Source of the DNA: JAEUWI01 sp942492815
Lineage (GTDB): Bacteria; Hydrogenedentota; Hydrogenedentia; Hydrogenedentales; JAEUWI01
Reading direction: 5' to 3'
Assembly (NCBI GenBank): GCA_942492815.1
Contig: OW818658.1
Location: forward strand, 310,001-374,000
DNA length: 64,000 bases
Shown piece after piece: positions 51,887 to 60,056 of this stretch. The position numbers and the translations under genes were made by a program. Numbering within the stretch: position 1 is the stretch's first letter; each line of letters starts with the position of its first letter. Under the pieces are notes generated by a model. The model had not been told where the DNA came from, did not search any database, and saw only the letters and a list, made by a program, of their open reading frames with translations.

Positions 51887-52588
51887 CTCGCGGAACGGAG
51901 ATTCTTCGCGCCCGGGGCCATTGAGGAAATAATCGGCGACATCCGGCTGGAAGGGTTCATCGCGATATTCCGCGATCAATTCCGCAACCTCGACCTTGGA
52001 TTTGTGTCCATTCGTGATTTCAGTCTCCCACAGAATCGCTTGCTCCCTCAAGATGAAAAGTCGCCGCTTACGTGAGAAGGGGAGCCCATCTCGATTAAGC
52101 TCTATAACTTCGATTGTTGAGCGTGCTCGCGCATCAAAAACACCTTCGCCAGGCAGATATCGCGCCGTAAGTAATCCAACTTCATCAATGAACAAGAATT
52201 CCCATGGATTCTCGTCCACAGGGTTGAGAATCCGGCATCCTGACATCGTGTCCGGTGGAAATTTTTCACCTTTTGCTTGGTTGCAGATACTACACGCCCA
52301 GAGAAAATTATCCCATTGCATCGCAAGCTGGGGAAAGCGCGTCTTCGGACGGTAGTGCTCGATATTGGATGCCTCGTTTCGGCTGCATAGCATGCAGCAA
52401 CCACTTGCTCCCGCCATCTCCCTCAGCGTAGCAATTATGGGTTTAAACCAGACTGCGGTGCGGGCGTTCTTGTATACGTTGGCGGCTACAATGTTTTGGG
52501 TCGCACTTCCCGAGATTGTTGTCGTCGCGGAATCCAGTTTCGCTTGCACATCATCTGGAAGTTTCGGGCGTTGAACAATATTCCGCAC
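51860..52588 (-). CDS. PtuB-like HNH endonuclease of a Septu-type defence system
   Basis: A 242-residue HNH nuclease: first zinc pair C65-x-x-C68, catalytic H78 in IEHYRPKTRF, N94 in WDNFLWAC, second zinc pair C99-x-x-C102 followed by NQAKG. This layout is that of HNH proteins paired with ATPases in Septu (PtuB) and in some retron systems. It follows the ATPase gene by 6 nt on the same strand, the ptuA-ptuB order. No reverse transcriptase is present, so Septu fits better than a retron. Confidence 0.82.
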   Translation of the reverse strand: MRNIVQRPKLPDDVQAKLDSATTTISGSATQNIVAANVYKNARTAVWFKPIIATLREMAGASGCCMLCSRNEASNIEHYRPKTRFPQLAMQWDNFLWACSICNQAKGEKFPPDTMSGCRILNPVDENPWEFLFIDEVGLLTARYLPGEGVFDARARSTIEVIELNRDGLPFSRKRRLFILREQAILWETEITNGHKSKVEVAELIAEYRDEPFQPDVADYFLNGPGREESPFRELFALLDTP

Positions 52589-52594
52589 GGGCCG

Positions 52595-53926
52595 TCACAC
52601 ATTCACGGTGGTATTGGATTCGCGGAAGGCCACGCCCATCTGTCTTCTGAGCTCCGTGTGTTCTTGCCGTTCATTTGGCGTCAGTTCGACGCCCGCCTTT
52701 TCCATAGCATTCAGTTTCTGCCAATGTTCGATCTGATCCGAAGCCCACGGCGATCTTGTCGTGTAGAGCCCGAATGCAGATTCCATCAGTGTCTGGAACG
52801 CGGTGCCAAGGCGAATTCTCTCTAGTTCTTCTGGACTCGCGGGGCGTGGCTCGCTCTCGAAGTCTCCTTGGGCGGGAAGGATAAACAGTCCATTCTCGTC
52901 TGCCGCTTGTGCGATGAGCGGGCTGTGTGTGCTCACGAGAAACTGGATCATGGGGAAGTGCTTTTTGAACCACTCCGGTAAATCTCGCTGCCACTCGGGG
53001 TGCAGGTGCGCCTCGGCTTCGTCGATGATGATCACACCGGGCAGGTTTACTTTTCCATCCAATGAAAACTGGAGTTTTTCTCCATAGATCTCGTAGAGCT
53101 TGAGGACGATATCCAACACCGTTGCGATGATGCTTCGGCACCCGTCACTGATGTCATGCAAGGGCATTTCCACACCACGGCCATCACAGACGAATACTCG
53201 GTCCACGGTGATTCTACTGACGCTGATCCCCTCAGGTAAAAGACCGTCATTGAGAAGCGCCTTGGCACCTTGGACAATGGCATCAATCGCTTCCCGGTCG
53301 CTCCTCTCCTCGAGTGTCCTTGCATACATTTGCCGAAGCCAATTCTCGCCTTCACCTACAGACGCGCTCTCTTCAAAAAGTGTAACGAATCGTGTTTCCC
53401 TGCCATTGCCCTCGGCCAGGTACTGCCCATCCTCTGAATTGCCGGTCAATCTGCGCATAGGGCCGTAAGCGACCGCGAACCAACCGTTCGCCCGAGGATG
53501 CCACGGCCCTTTTTCCTGAGAAATCGAGCCTGGCACCGCTCCGAACTCATTATAATAGGTACTGGATTCCTGTGTGTTCTCCACCCGTTCCCGACGCCAT
53601 TGGACACCAATATCCAGTTCATCGTCTTGGGGAGGCGTACCTCCCATAAGAAACATGTCGGTCTGGTTGTCCCGGAGTATGGTTGCGATCACACTGCCGT
53701 GAGTTTTCTCATCGCTTATCCACCCTTGGTTTCGCCCCAAGATGATATCACCAGCCCTTGGCCCCATCAGCGCCAGCGCAATCGCTCTAAGCACGGTCGT
53801 CTTACCCGAGGCGTTGCCCCCAACAAATACCGTCCACCCAGCAAACGAGCCGTCGGGTCGTGTGAAGTCGAAGGTGATATCCTTGAAGGTCTTGATGTTT
53901 TTCAGCGTGATCTTTTTTACGTACAT
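52595..53926 (-). CDS. PtuA-like AAA/ABC-type ATPase of a Septu-type defence system
   Basis: A 443-residue SMC/ABC-fold ATPase: YVKKITLKNIKTFKDITFDF, Walker A GGNASGKTT (36-44), signature-like DISDGCRS (258-265), Walker B VIIIDEAEAHLHPEW (298-312) and switch His STHSP (332-336). The C-terminal helical tail GLYTTRSPW to LTPNERQEHTELRRQMG is typical of PtuA-like proteins. ATG 53926 starts the fold directly; the frame upstream to 54091 lacks similarity. In Septu the ATPase oligomer senses infection and controls the HNH nuclease. Confidence 0.82.
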   Translation of the reverse strand: MYVKKITLKNIKTFKDITFDFTRPDGSFAGWTVFVGGNASGKTTVLRAIALALMGPRAGDIILGRNQGWISDEKTHGSVIATILRDNQTDMFLMGGTPPQDDELDIGVQWRRERVENTQESSTYYNEFGAVPGSISQEKGPWHPRANGWFAVAYGPMRRLTGNSEDGQYLAEGNGRETRFVTLFEESASVGEGENWLRQMYARTLEERSDREAIDAIVQGAKALLNDGLLPEGISVSRITVDRVFVCDGRGVEMPLHDISDGCRSIIATVLDIVLKLYEIYGEKLQFSLDGKVNLPGVIIIDEAEAHLHPEWQRDLPEWFKKHFPMIQFLVSTHSPLIAQAADENGLFILPAQGDFESEPRPASPEELERIRLGTAFQTLMESAFGLYTTRSPWASDQIEHWQKLNAMEKAGVELTPNERQEHTELRRQMGVAFRESNTTVNV

Positions 53927-54165
53927 GGTATTCGCCTTGGGTGAGTTCTTCGTACCGCGGGGAGGTTCCCAGGGACCGGTGGTGGCCTCGAATGGAATGC
54001 GGCGCCAGCGCTTCGGCGCGTTTTGATGCCAGCGTCGCCTCTGTGTCAGACAGGAATGTCTAACCTCCCTTATGTCGCGTGTCTCAACCATAAATGATTG
54101 CCTGAATTCTAGTTCATGCGGAGACTGCGATTAAACCCCGGCGTTTGAGCCCCACCCCGCCCCCC

Positions 54166-55188
54166 TCACTCGCCCCAGCGGGCTTTTCTCGACTGCTCGG
54201 CGAGCCAGCGGCATTGCACTGCGAGGCGGTGGAGCCACTGGGAGGCTGTGTAGCCCGCCACGGTGCCGCCCATCTGGGGGGCCTGGTAGGACACGGTGGT
54301 GACGTGCTTCACGCCGACGGCGTAGAAGAGGGCCACGAGTTCGTTGTAGGTCAGGGTGCGGTAGGCCTGGTAGCTGTCGAGGAGCACATTGACGCGGTGA
54401 CTCATTTTCTCGTCGCTGAGGGTCGTGCGAATGCACAGGTTGGAGATGGCATAGGCGATGTCTTCGAGGTAGCAACCGTCCCCGGCGAATTCGAGATCGA
54501 GCACCGCGGTGAGTTGTTCGCCCACATAGAGTAAATTGCCGCCGTGCCAGTCGCCATGAATCAGGCCAGTCTCGAAAGTGTCCCGCTTTTCCTTGCTCAA
54601 TACCATCGACGCGTCGTAGAGGAAGCGCGAAATGTGATTGGCGTAGGTCTCCATGTGCTCCCGCACGCCGTCCTTCTGGGCCAGCTTGAAGAGGCGCTGG
54701 AGGGATTCCCGGGGCACTTCGCTGAAGCGCCACTTGCGGGCGTCGCGCGGGGGCACGGGCACATCGCGGCAAATCTGGTGGAAGTGCCCCAGTACCTGGG
54801 AGGAGGTCGCGAGTGAGGCCGTGGTGACGTGCATGGGTTCACCCGGCACAAAGGCCTGGAGTTCCATCGCCCAGTTGTCCGCTTCCACGATGCCCTTGCC
54901 GTTCCGGGCCCGCTTGATTTGGGCGACGGGGATGGAGTTCTTCGTCAGGTGGGCCGAGAGGTTGTGCTGGAAGCGGAGGTTGTCGAGTACGACCGGATCG
55001 CACTGGTAGGTTTTCACGAGGAAGCGGCCCGCCTCCGTATCCACCACCATTTTGCGATGACGCCGCTGGTGGGTGCTTTCCAACTGCCACGGCAATTGGA
55101 CCTCGCCCAGGTCGTAATTCTCGCGAATTACCGCCTGGATAATTTCCATGCCGGAAAGCTTCGGTGTTATGCGCGTATCGGTTCCCAT
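54166..55188 (-). CDS. Aminoglycoside-phosphotransferase-fold kinase
   Basis: About 340 residues of the APH/choline kinase fold: N-lobe RHRKMVVDTEAGRFLVKTYQ, catalytic loop GLIHGDWHGGNLLY and metal-binding VLDLEFAGDG. Similar proteins include CotS-like spore kinases, homoserine kinase-like enzymes and small-molecule kinases; substrate unknown. Start ATG 55188 is chosen; 55233 is also open. It lies upstream of the defence pair but with a 239-nt gap, so co-function is doubtful. Confidence 0.78.
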   Translation of the reverse strand: MGTDTRITPKLSGMEIIQAVIRENYDLGEVQLPWQLESTHQRRHRKMVVDTEAGRFLVKTYQCDPVVLDNLRFQHNLSAHLTKNSIPVAQIKRARNGKGIVEADNWAMELQAFVPGEPMHVTTASLATSSQVLGHFHQICRDVPVPPRDARKWRFSEVPRESLQRLFKLAQKDGVREHMETYANHISRFLYDASMVLSKEKRDTFETGLIHGDWHGGNLLYVGEQLTAVLDLEFAGDGCYLEDIAYAISNLCIRTTLSDEKMSHRVNVLLDSYQAYRTLTYNELVALFYAVGVKHVTTVSYQAPQMGGTVAGYTASQWLHRLAVQCRWLAEQSRKARWGE

Positions 55189-55503
55189 GTACCACCAATG
55201 TCCTGAGTCTACATTGCCCTGACAGACGAACACACTACACTATAACGCACGGAAGGGCCATCCACAAAAAATATCATCCTCTTCACTCTCCACACTATTT
55301 ACAGTTCGGTACAGGTGGAAGGATATGGCTGCGATGTAGCATACTACGTCGTCGAGTTGAGCGCAGTGCCTCCCCTACGAAATCGCCGGGGGCACCCGGT
55401 CGCTCCATTTGTCCGGAATGCGCTTGAAAATCGCTCCCGGAGAATATAGGATCGATGGCTTAACGATAACCTGTTCTCATTCATATCAGGAATCCGTCCG
55501 TAC
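55189..55503. other. Gap between divergent kinase and ABC genes
   Basis: A 315-nt gap between divergent genes. No gene, repeat array or confident terminator seen. It should contain the promoters of both flanking units; AT-rich patches occur near 55235-55300 and 55465-55490. Confidence 0.4.
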
Positions 55504-56166
55504 ATGGTCACGATAGAGCAGTGCCGGCGAAAGCTCGGTCCAGGCGCCCATTTTTTTTGCGAGCATTTTCATGCGGCCGAGGGGGACCATGTGGCCCTCT
55601 GGGGACCCAGCGGTTGCGGGAAGAGCACCATGCTCAACCTCGTCTCCGGACTGTTGCGACCCGATTCCGGCAAGGTCATCGTGGACGGGGCGGAAATCCA
55701 GGATCTGAGCGAGGGCAAGCTGGACTATTTTCGCGGAGACCGGCTGGGCTTCGTGTTTCAGACCTTCAATCTCCTTGCTCCCTTCACCGCACTGCAGAAT
55801 GTCATGCTCTCCATGCGCTTCAGCGACAAAGTGCCCTCGGGCGAGTGGAAATCCCGGTCCACCATGCTGCTGGAGCGGGTGGGCCTGAGCCACCGGCTGC
55901 ACAGCAAGCCGCGCACGATGAGCGTGGGGGAGCAGCAGCGCGTGGCCATTGCCCGGGCCTTGGCGAACCACCAGCGCATCATCGTGGCCGACGAGCCCAC
56001 GGGCAGTCTCGACCCCAAGAACGCGGCGGAAGTGATGAATCTTTTCCTGGAAATTTGCACCGAGGAAAAGGTGACCATGCTGCTGGTGACCCACGACAAG
56101 GAACTGGCCGCCCGCCTTCCGATCCAGTTTGAGTGCAAGGGTCTGGTGACGGAGGAAGCACAATGA
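55504..56166 (+). CDS. ABC transporter ATP-binding protein (LolD/MacB type)
   Basis: A 220-residue ATPase: Walker A GPSGCGKST, Q-loop VFQTFNLLAPF, signature MSVGEQQRVAIARAL, Walker B IIVADEPTGSLDP and switch THDKE. Closest in pattern to ATPases of FtsX-like exporters (LolD, MacB). It overlaps the permease start by 4 nt (ATGA). Confidence 0.92.
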   Translation: MVTIEQCRRKLGPGAHFFCEHFHAAEGDHVALWGPSGCGKSTMLNLVSGLLRPDSGKVIVDGAEIQDLSEGKLDYFRGDRLGFVFQTFNLLAPFTALQNVMLSMRFSDKVPSGEWKSRSTMLLERVGLSHRLHSKPRTMSVGEQQRVAIARALANHQRIIVADEPTGSLDPKNAAEVMNLFLEICTEEKVTMLLVTHDKELAARLPIQFECKGLVTEEAQ

Positions 56167-57461
56167 GTCTGTGGCAAATTGCCTGGAGCTACCTCTGGAA
56201 CCGTAAACTGACGACGGTGCTGACGATTCTTTCCGTGGCACTGGCCGTGGGGCTGATCTCCTCGGTGCTCAGCCTTCGCCAGCAGTTGGAGCAGCGCTTC
56301 GCGGAAGAGGGCCAGGCCTTCGACCTTGTGGTTGGACCGAAAGGCAGTCCCCTGTCACTGGTGCTGGGCAGTGTCTATTTCATGGACTCCGCCATAGGCG
56401 CTATGGACCTGGCCGACTTCTACAAGCTGAAGAATGACAAGGATTTCGTCAAGGACATCTTCCCCATTGGACTTGGCGACACCTATGGCGGCTTCCGGAT
56501 CGTGGGCACCACGCCCGAGCTGCTGCACCACGAGTGGGTGGGCTCCATCAGCGGCGAAGTGCGCAGACCTTTTGTGCTGAGAGACGGCCGCGCTTTCGAG
56601 GCACCCATGGAGGCGGTCGTTGGGGCCGTCGCCGCGGGCAAGCTGGGCCTGAAAATCGGCGATACTTTTGAAAGCATCCACGGTTCCTTCAATATTTCCG
56701 AGGATCTTCAACAATACGATCACGGCGCTCATCCCTATAAGGTCGTGGGTATCCTGGAGACCAGCGGCTCGCCCTTCGACCGCGCCATCTATTGCAGCAT
56801 CGAATCGGTCTGGAACGCCCACGGGCACGAAGGCGCCATCGACGCGGGCGGCGAGCATCCCGACGGCGACGGCCATGCGCACGCTGAAGACGCGCACGCC
56901 GAGGGCGAAGGCCTGACCATCAGCGCGGCGCTGGTGCAGTTGCAGAGCCCCGCCCAGCGCTTTGAGTATGAGGGCTGGATCAACGACAACACCAACGCCA
57001 TGGCGGCGGTCCCGATCCAGATCATCAGCGATTTCTTCAAGGACTTCCTCGATCCCATCAAGGGGTTGATGCTCGCCACGGGTTACCTCGTGGTGGTCAT
57101 TTCGGCACTGAGCATCCTCATCGGCCTCTACCTGAGCATCATTCAGCGGCGCCGCGATCTGGCCATCATGCGCGCCCTCGGTGCCAGCTCCACGGAAATT
57201 TTCGGGGCGGTGCTCATTGAGGCCCTTCTCGTCACCCTGCTGGGTATCGCGACCGGGTGGCTCTTTGGCAATCTGGTCATCGCCATCATGGGCCAGATCC
57301 TGGCCCGGGATTACGGCCTGGTCATCACACCCTTCGGCCTCAGCGGCGAAGAAATCCGCGCCTTCGCCTCCGTGGCGCTCGTCGGACTGGTTGCGGGTAT
57401 ACTCCCGGCCTGGCAGGCGTACAATGGCGACGTGGCCAACGATCTGGCCGACCGTCAGTAA
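56163..57461 (+). CDS. FtsX-like ABC permease with His-rich loop
   Basis: A 432-residue permease with the MacB/FtsX layout: first helix (about 14-38, KLTTVLTILSVALAVGLISSVLSL), a large extracytoplasmic domain, then three C-terminal helices (about 305-330, 345-375, 395-420). The extracytoplasmic domain has an insertion near residues 219-249 with the run HEGAIDAGGEHPDGDGHAHA and further His/Glu, a likely metal-binding loop. With the ATPase and the following DUF3299 gene it forms a cassette resembling Zn-linked ABC loci. Starts at 56163, overlapping the ATPase stop. Confidence 0.85.
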   Translation: MSLWQIAWSYLWNRKLTTVLTILSVALAVGLISSVLSLRQQLEQRFAEEGQAFDLVVGPKGSPLSLVLGSVYFMDSAIGAMDLADFYKLKNDKDFVKDIFPIGLGDTYGGFRIVGTTPELLHHEWVGSISGEVRRPFVLRDGRAFEAPMEAVVGAVAAGKLGLKIGDTFESIHGSFNISEDLQQYDHGAHPYKVVGILETSGSPFDRAIYCSIESVWNAHGHEGAIDAGGEHPDGDGHAHAEDAHAEGEGLTISAALVQLQSPAQRFEYEGWINDNTNAMAAVPIQIISDFFKDFLDPIKGLMLATGYLVVVISALSILIGLYLSIIQRRRDLAIMRALGASSTEIFGAVLIEALLVTLLGIATGWLFGNLVIAIMGQILARDYGLVITPFGLSGEEIRAFASVALVGLVAGILPAWQAYNGDVANDLADRQ

Positions 57462-57500
57462 CATATAATCATCGAGTCATCATAAGGAATGGGAAGTAGC

Positions 57501-58127
57501 ATGAGACAACGAGCCAAACGCGATTTGATAGCCCTGGGCGGCGTGGTGGTAGTTATTGCCGCGCTGATCGTGTTGAATTACACCTTCAGCCTTTCGGATC
57601 TGGTCGAACGATACGACCAGATACGAAAAACCGCCGAAGCTGCCCGCGAAAAGGAAGGGATGGATATCCTCAAGTGGCACCACATGCGCGCCACCGACGG
57701 CAACCTGCGCAGCGGCGCAAGCTTCACCGAGGAACTCATGGCCTTCAACAACAAGCAGGTCAACCTCATCGGATTCATGGTGCCCGAGAATGAATTTCGC
57801 GACGTGAAGGAATTCCTCATGTTGCCCCTGCCCATCGAGTGCTACTTCTGCAAGCGCCCGCCGGTGCACGACGTCATGGCGATTCAGATGGAGGCGGACA
57901 CCACCACTCGAATCTTCGAAGGTCCGATCCTGGTCAACGGCGTGCTTCGCCTTCACGAGGGACCCAAGCAGAAATACTTCTACTCCATCGATCACGCAGC
58001 GCTGGAGTCTGCCGAAAAGGGCGGGCAGTTGAAGACCCGATACATTCCGCCGGAGCACATGTTGTCCGGGCACTCGAAGGAAGTGGTGCTCGAGGAGGGG
58101 ATCGACGTGGACAAGCTGGGCAAGTAG
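57501..58127 (+). CDS. DUF3299-like membrane-anchored protein
   Basis: About 208 residues: one N-terminal helix (about 9-28, LIALGGVVVVIAALIVLNYTF), a charged stretch and an extracytoplasmic domain with VNLIGFMVPENEFRDVKEF, LPIECYFCKRPPVHD and FEGPILVNGVLRLHEGPK, the DUF3299 pattern. The Cys pair and nearby His could bind metal. ATG 57489 is also possible. It follows the permease by 39 nt and precedes a terminator, so it closes the three-gene cassette. Confidence 0.75.
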   Translation: MRQRAKRDLIALGGVVVVIAALIVLNYTFSLSDLVERYDQIRKTAEAAREKEGMDILKWHHMRATDGNLRSGASFTEELMAFNNKQVNLIGFMVPENEFRDVKEFLMLPLPIECYFCKRPPVHDVMAIQMEADTTTRIFEGPILVNGVLRLHEGPKQKYFYSIDHAALESAEKGGQLKTRYIPPEHMLSGHSKEVVLEEGIDVDKLGK

Positions 58128-58157
58128 GCGTCATTGATATAGTTTGAGTGTTCAAGA

Positions 58158-58182
58158 GCCCAGGGAAGAGACTTCCCTGGGC
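58158..58182 (+). terminator. Terminator of the ABC-DUF3299 cassette
   Basis: Perfect 11-bp stem GCCCAGGGAAG (58158-58168) with CTTCCCTGGGC (58172-58182), 3-nt loop, followed by CCTTTCG. Lies 31 nt after the stop codon. Confidence 0.8.
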
Positions 58183-58231
58183 CCTTTCGTATGGTGCAAC
58201 CGCCAACGGAAATCGCGGGCTTTGTTTGAGG

Positions 58232-58316
58232 TTGCAGGGACAACAGGGACAGCAGAGACTTCAGGGATAAGTAACCCGGCCAGCGGCGGTTTCTGTCGTC
58301 CCTGCCGTCCCTGTAA
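58232..58316. repeat. 9-nt-phased CAGGGAC arrays in both orientations
   Basis: Four units near GCAGGGACA (58233-58268), then after about 30 nt a reverse set CTGTCGTCC, CTGCCGTCC, CTGTAAATG (58291-58316). Same family as 35294-35350. The 357-nt gap 58128-58484 otherwise holds the terminator and the aminotransferase leader. Confidence 0.8.
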
Positions 58317-58484
58317 ATGGGGCAAGCCGCTGTCGAGCTTTCAGGGGAATCGGTGGGATACAATTTCCCGCCTTCCCCACGTGGAATCGGCCCCCGAAAC
58401 CCGCATATACTAGCGCCCACCAAACCCCAACGTTATTCCCAAGCCGCGCCTGGCGCGGCCCTGTTTTATGGAGAGCATACCCCC

Positions 58485-59666
58485 ATGGCCATCACGTCCT
58501 TTTGCCCGCCCGTCCGCACCCTCATGGGCCCCGGCCCCTCCGATATCAGCCCCCGCGTGCTCGCGGCCATGGCCAAGCCCACCCTGGGCCATCTGGACCC
58601 CGCCTTCATCGAGATGATGGACGAGATGAAGCAGCTCCTCCAATATGCCTACCAGACGAAAAACGAAATGACCCTGCCCATCTCCGCGCCCGGTTCCGCC
58701 GGCATGGAGTGCTGCTTCGTCAATCTTGTGGAACGCGGCGACAAGGTCATCGTCTGCAAGAACGGCGTTTTCAGCACGCGCATGATCGAGAACGTGGAGC
58801 GTTGCGGCGCCCAGCCCATCATCGTGGAAGATGCCTGGGGCAGCCCGGCGGATCCCAACAAGTTCGAAGACGCCCTGAAGGCGAATCCCGATGTGAAGAT
58901 CGCGGCCTTTGTCCATGCCGAAACCGCCACGGGCGCGCGCTCCGACGTGAGGACCCTCACGGAAATCGCCCACACCCACGGCGCGATGGTGATCGTCGAC
59001 GCCGTGACCTCCCTCGGCGGCATCGAGCTGCGCGTGGACGACTGGGGCATCGACGCCATCTATTCCGGCAGCCAGAAATGCCTCTCCTGCACGCCCGGCC
59101 TCTCGCCCGTGAGCTTCGGCGAGCGCGCGGTGGAGCACCTCAAGGCGCGCAAGACCAAGGTCGAAAGTTGGTTCCTCGATCAGACCCTCGTCATGGGCTA
59201 CTGGGGCAACGGTGGCGGCAAGCGTGCCTACCACCACACCGCGCCCATCAACGCCCTCTACGGCCTCCACGAAGCCCTCGTGATCCTGCAGGATGAAGGT
59301 CTGGAGAATTCCTGGGCACGCCACTTGAATAACCACACCGCCCTCAAGGCGGGCCTCGAAGCCATGGGCCTCGAAATGCCCGTGGACCCCTCCTGCCGCC
59401 TGCCCCAGCTCAACGTCGTGAAGATTCCCGAAGGCATCGACGACGGCGCGGTACGCACCGCGCTGCTCACCGAATACAGCCTCGAAATCGGCGCGGGCCT
59501 CGGCGCGGGCGCGGGCAAGAACTGGCGCATCGGCCTCATGGGCCACGCCAGCTCCAAGAAGAACGTAATCCTCTGCCTCACCGCGCTGGACAGCGTGCTC
59601 ACGCGCATGGGCGCGCCGATCCACAGCGGTGCAGGCGCCCAGGCGGCCGTGGCGTATTACAACTGA
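58485..59666 (+). CDS. Class V aminotransferase (alanine/serine-glyoxylate type)
   Basis: A 393-residue PLP enzyme: LMGPGPSDISPRVLAAM at the start, VDAVTSLGGIE (D172 binds PLP nitrogen), PLP lysine K198 in SGSQKCLSCTPG, and the C-terminal GAGLGAGAGKNWRIGLMGHAS arginine region. Pattern matches alanine-glyoxylate/serine-pyruvate aminotransferases. ATG 58485 with GGAGAG 9 nt upstream; the open frame ahead is gap sequence. Confidence 0.92.
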   Translation: MAITSFCPPVRTLMGPGPSDISPRVLAAMAKPTLGHLDPAFIEMMDEMKQLLQYAYQTKNEMTLPISAPGSAGMECCFVNLVERGDKVIVCKNGVFSTRMIENVERCGAQPIIVEDAWGSPADPNKFEDALKANPDVKIAAFVHAETATGARSDVRTLTEIAHTHGAMVIVDAVTSLGGIELRVDDWGIDAIYSGSQKCLSCTPGLSPVSFGERAVEHLKARKTKVESWFLDQTLVMGYWGNGGGKRAYHHTAPINALYGLHEALVILQDEGLENSWARHLNNHTALKAGLEAMGLEMPVDPSCRLPQLNVVKIPEGIDDGAVRTALLTEYSLEIGAGLGAGAGKNWRIGLMGHASSKKNVILCLTALDSVLTRMGAPIHSGAGAQAAVAYYN

Positions 59667-59742
59667 GCAGCAAAAAAGACCCCAATATAAGCTCCTGATA
59701 TTGCGCGGAAACACCGGTATTCCGAGGCGCGCCAGCGTGGCT

Positions 59743-59900
59743 TAGGCTTCCAGCCTGAGACAAAGCGCTCTCGAGTCTCCGAAGCGCCCTTTGTGTAGTT
59801 TGTGGACCACGGTTGCGAGACGAATCGGAGGGCCGCTTGCGCATTGGCGTGTGCGGAATCTCAGCCTGGAAGGCTTAGCCACGTTGGTCGCCACTGGTAT
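59743..59900. repeat. REP-like block, copy 1
   Basis: About 158 nt flanked by the near-palindromes AGGCTTCCAGCCT and AGCCTGGAAGGCT. It matches 63538-63695 without gaps. In both places it follows the 3' end of a propeller reading frame on the minus strand. Confidence 0.85.
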
Positions 59901-59901
59901 T

Positions 59902-60033
59902 TCAGGTTCCCTCCGCGATCGCGTAGAGCTTGCCCCGGATAAAGGCATATACCACGCCGTTCGCCGTGATGAAGGCGGTGGCCTTGGCGTCGCCAGTTAT
60001 CCCATCCAAGCAAAGCTGACTACCGTACAATTT
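59902..60033 (-). pseudogene. 3' fragment of a PQQ-type propeller gene
   Basis: A 43-codon remnant, with LYGSQLCLDGITGDAKAT then FITANGVVYAFIRGKLYAIA, closely matching the C terminus of the gene at 63697-64000 (ANGVVYVFIRGKLYAIAQGT). It has no start and is cut at an in-frame stop (60034-60036). It is followed by the same REP block as the intact gene. Confidence 0.85.
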
Positions 60034-60056
60034 CTAACCCCGTATAGCCTTCAAGA

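Noticed and set aside
51860..53926. Retron with ATPase-HNH effector
   Set aside because: No reverse transcriptase or msr/msd-like RNA region was seen; the pair alone fits Septu.
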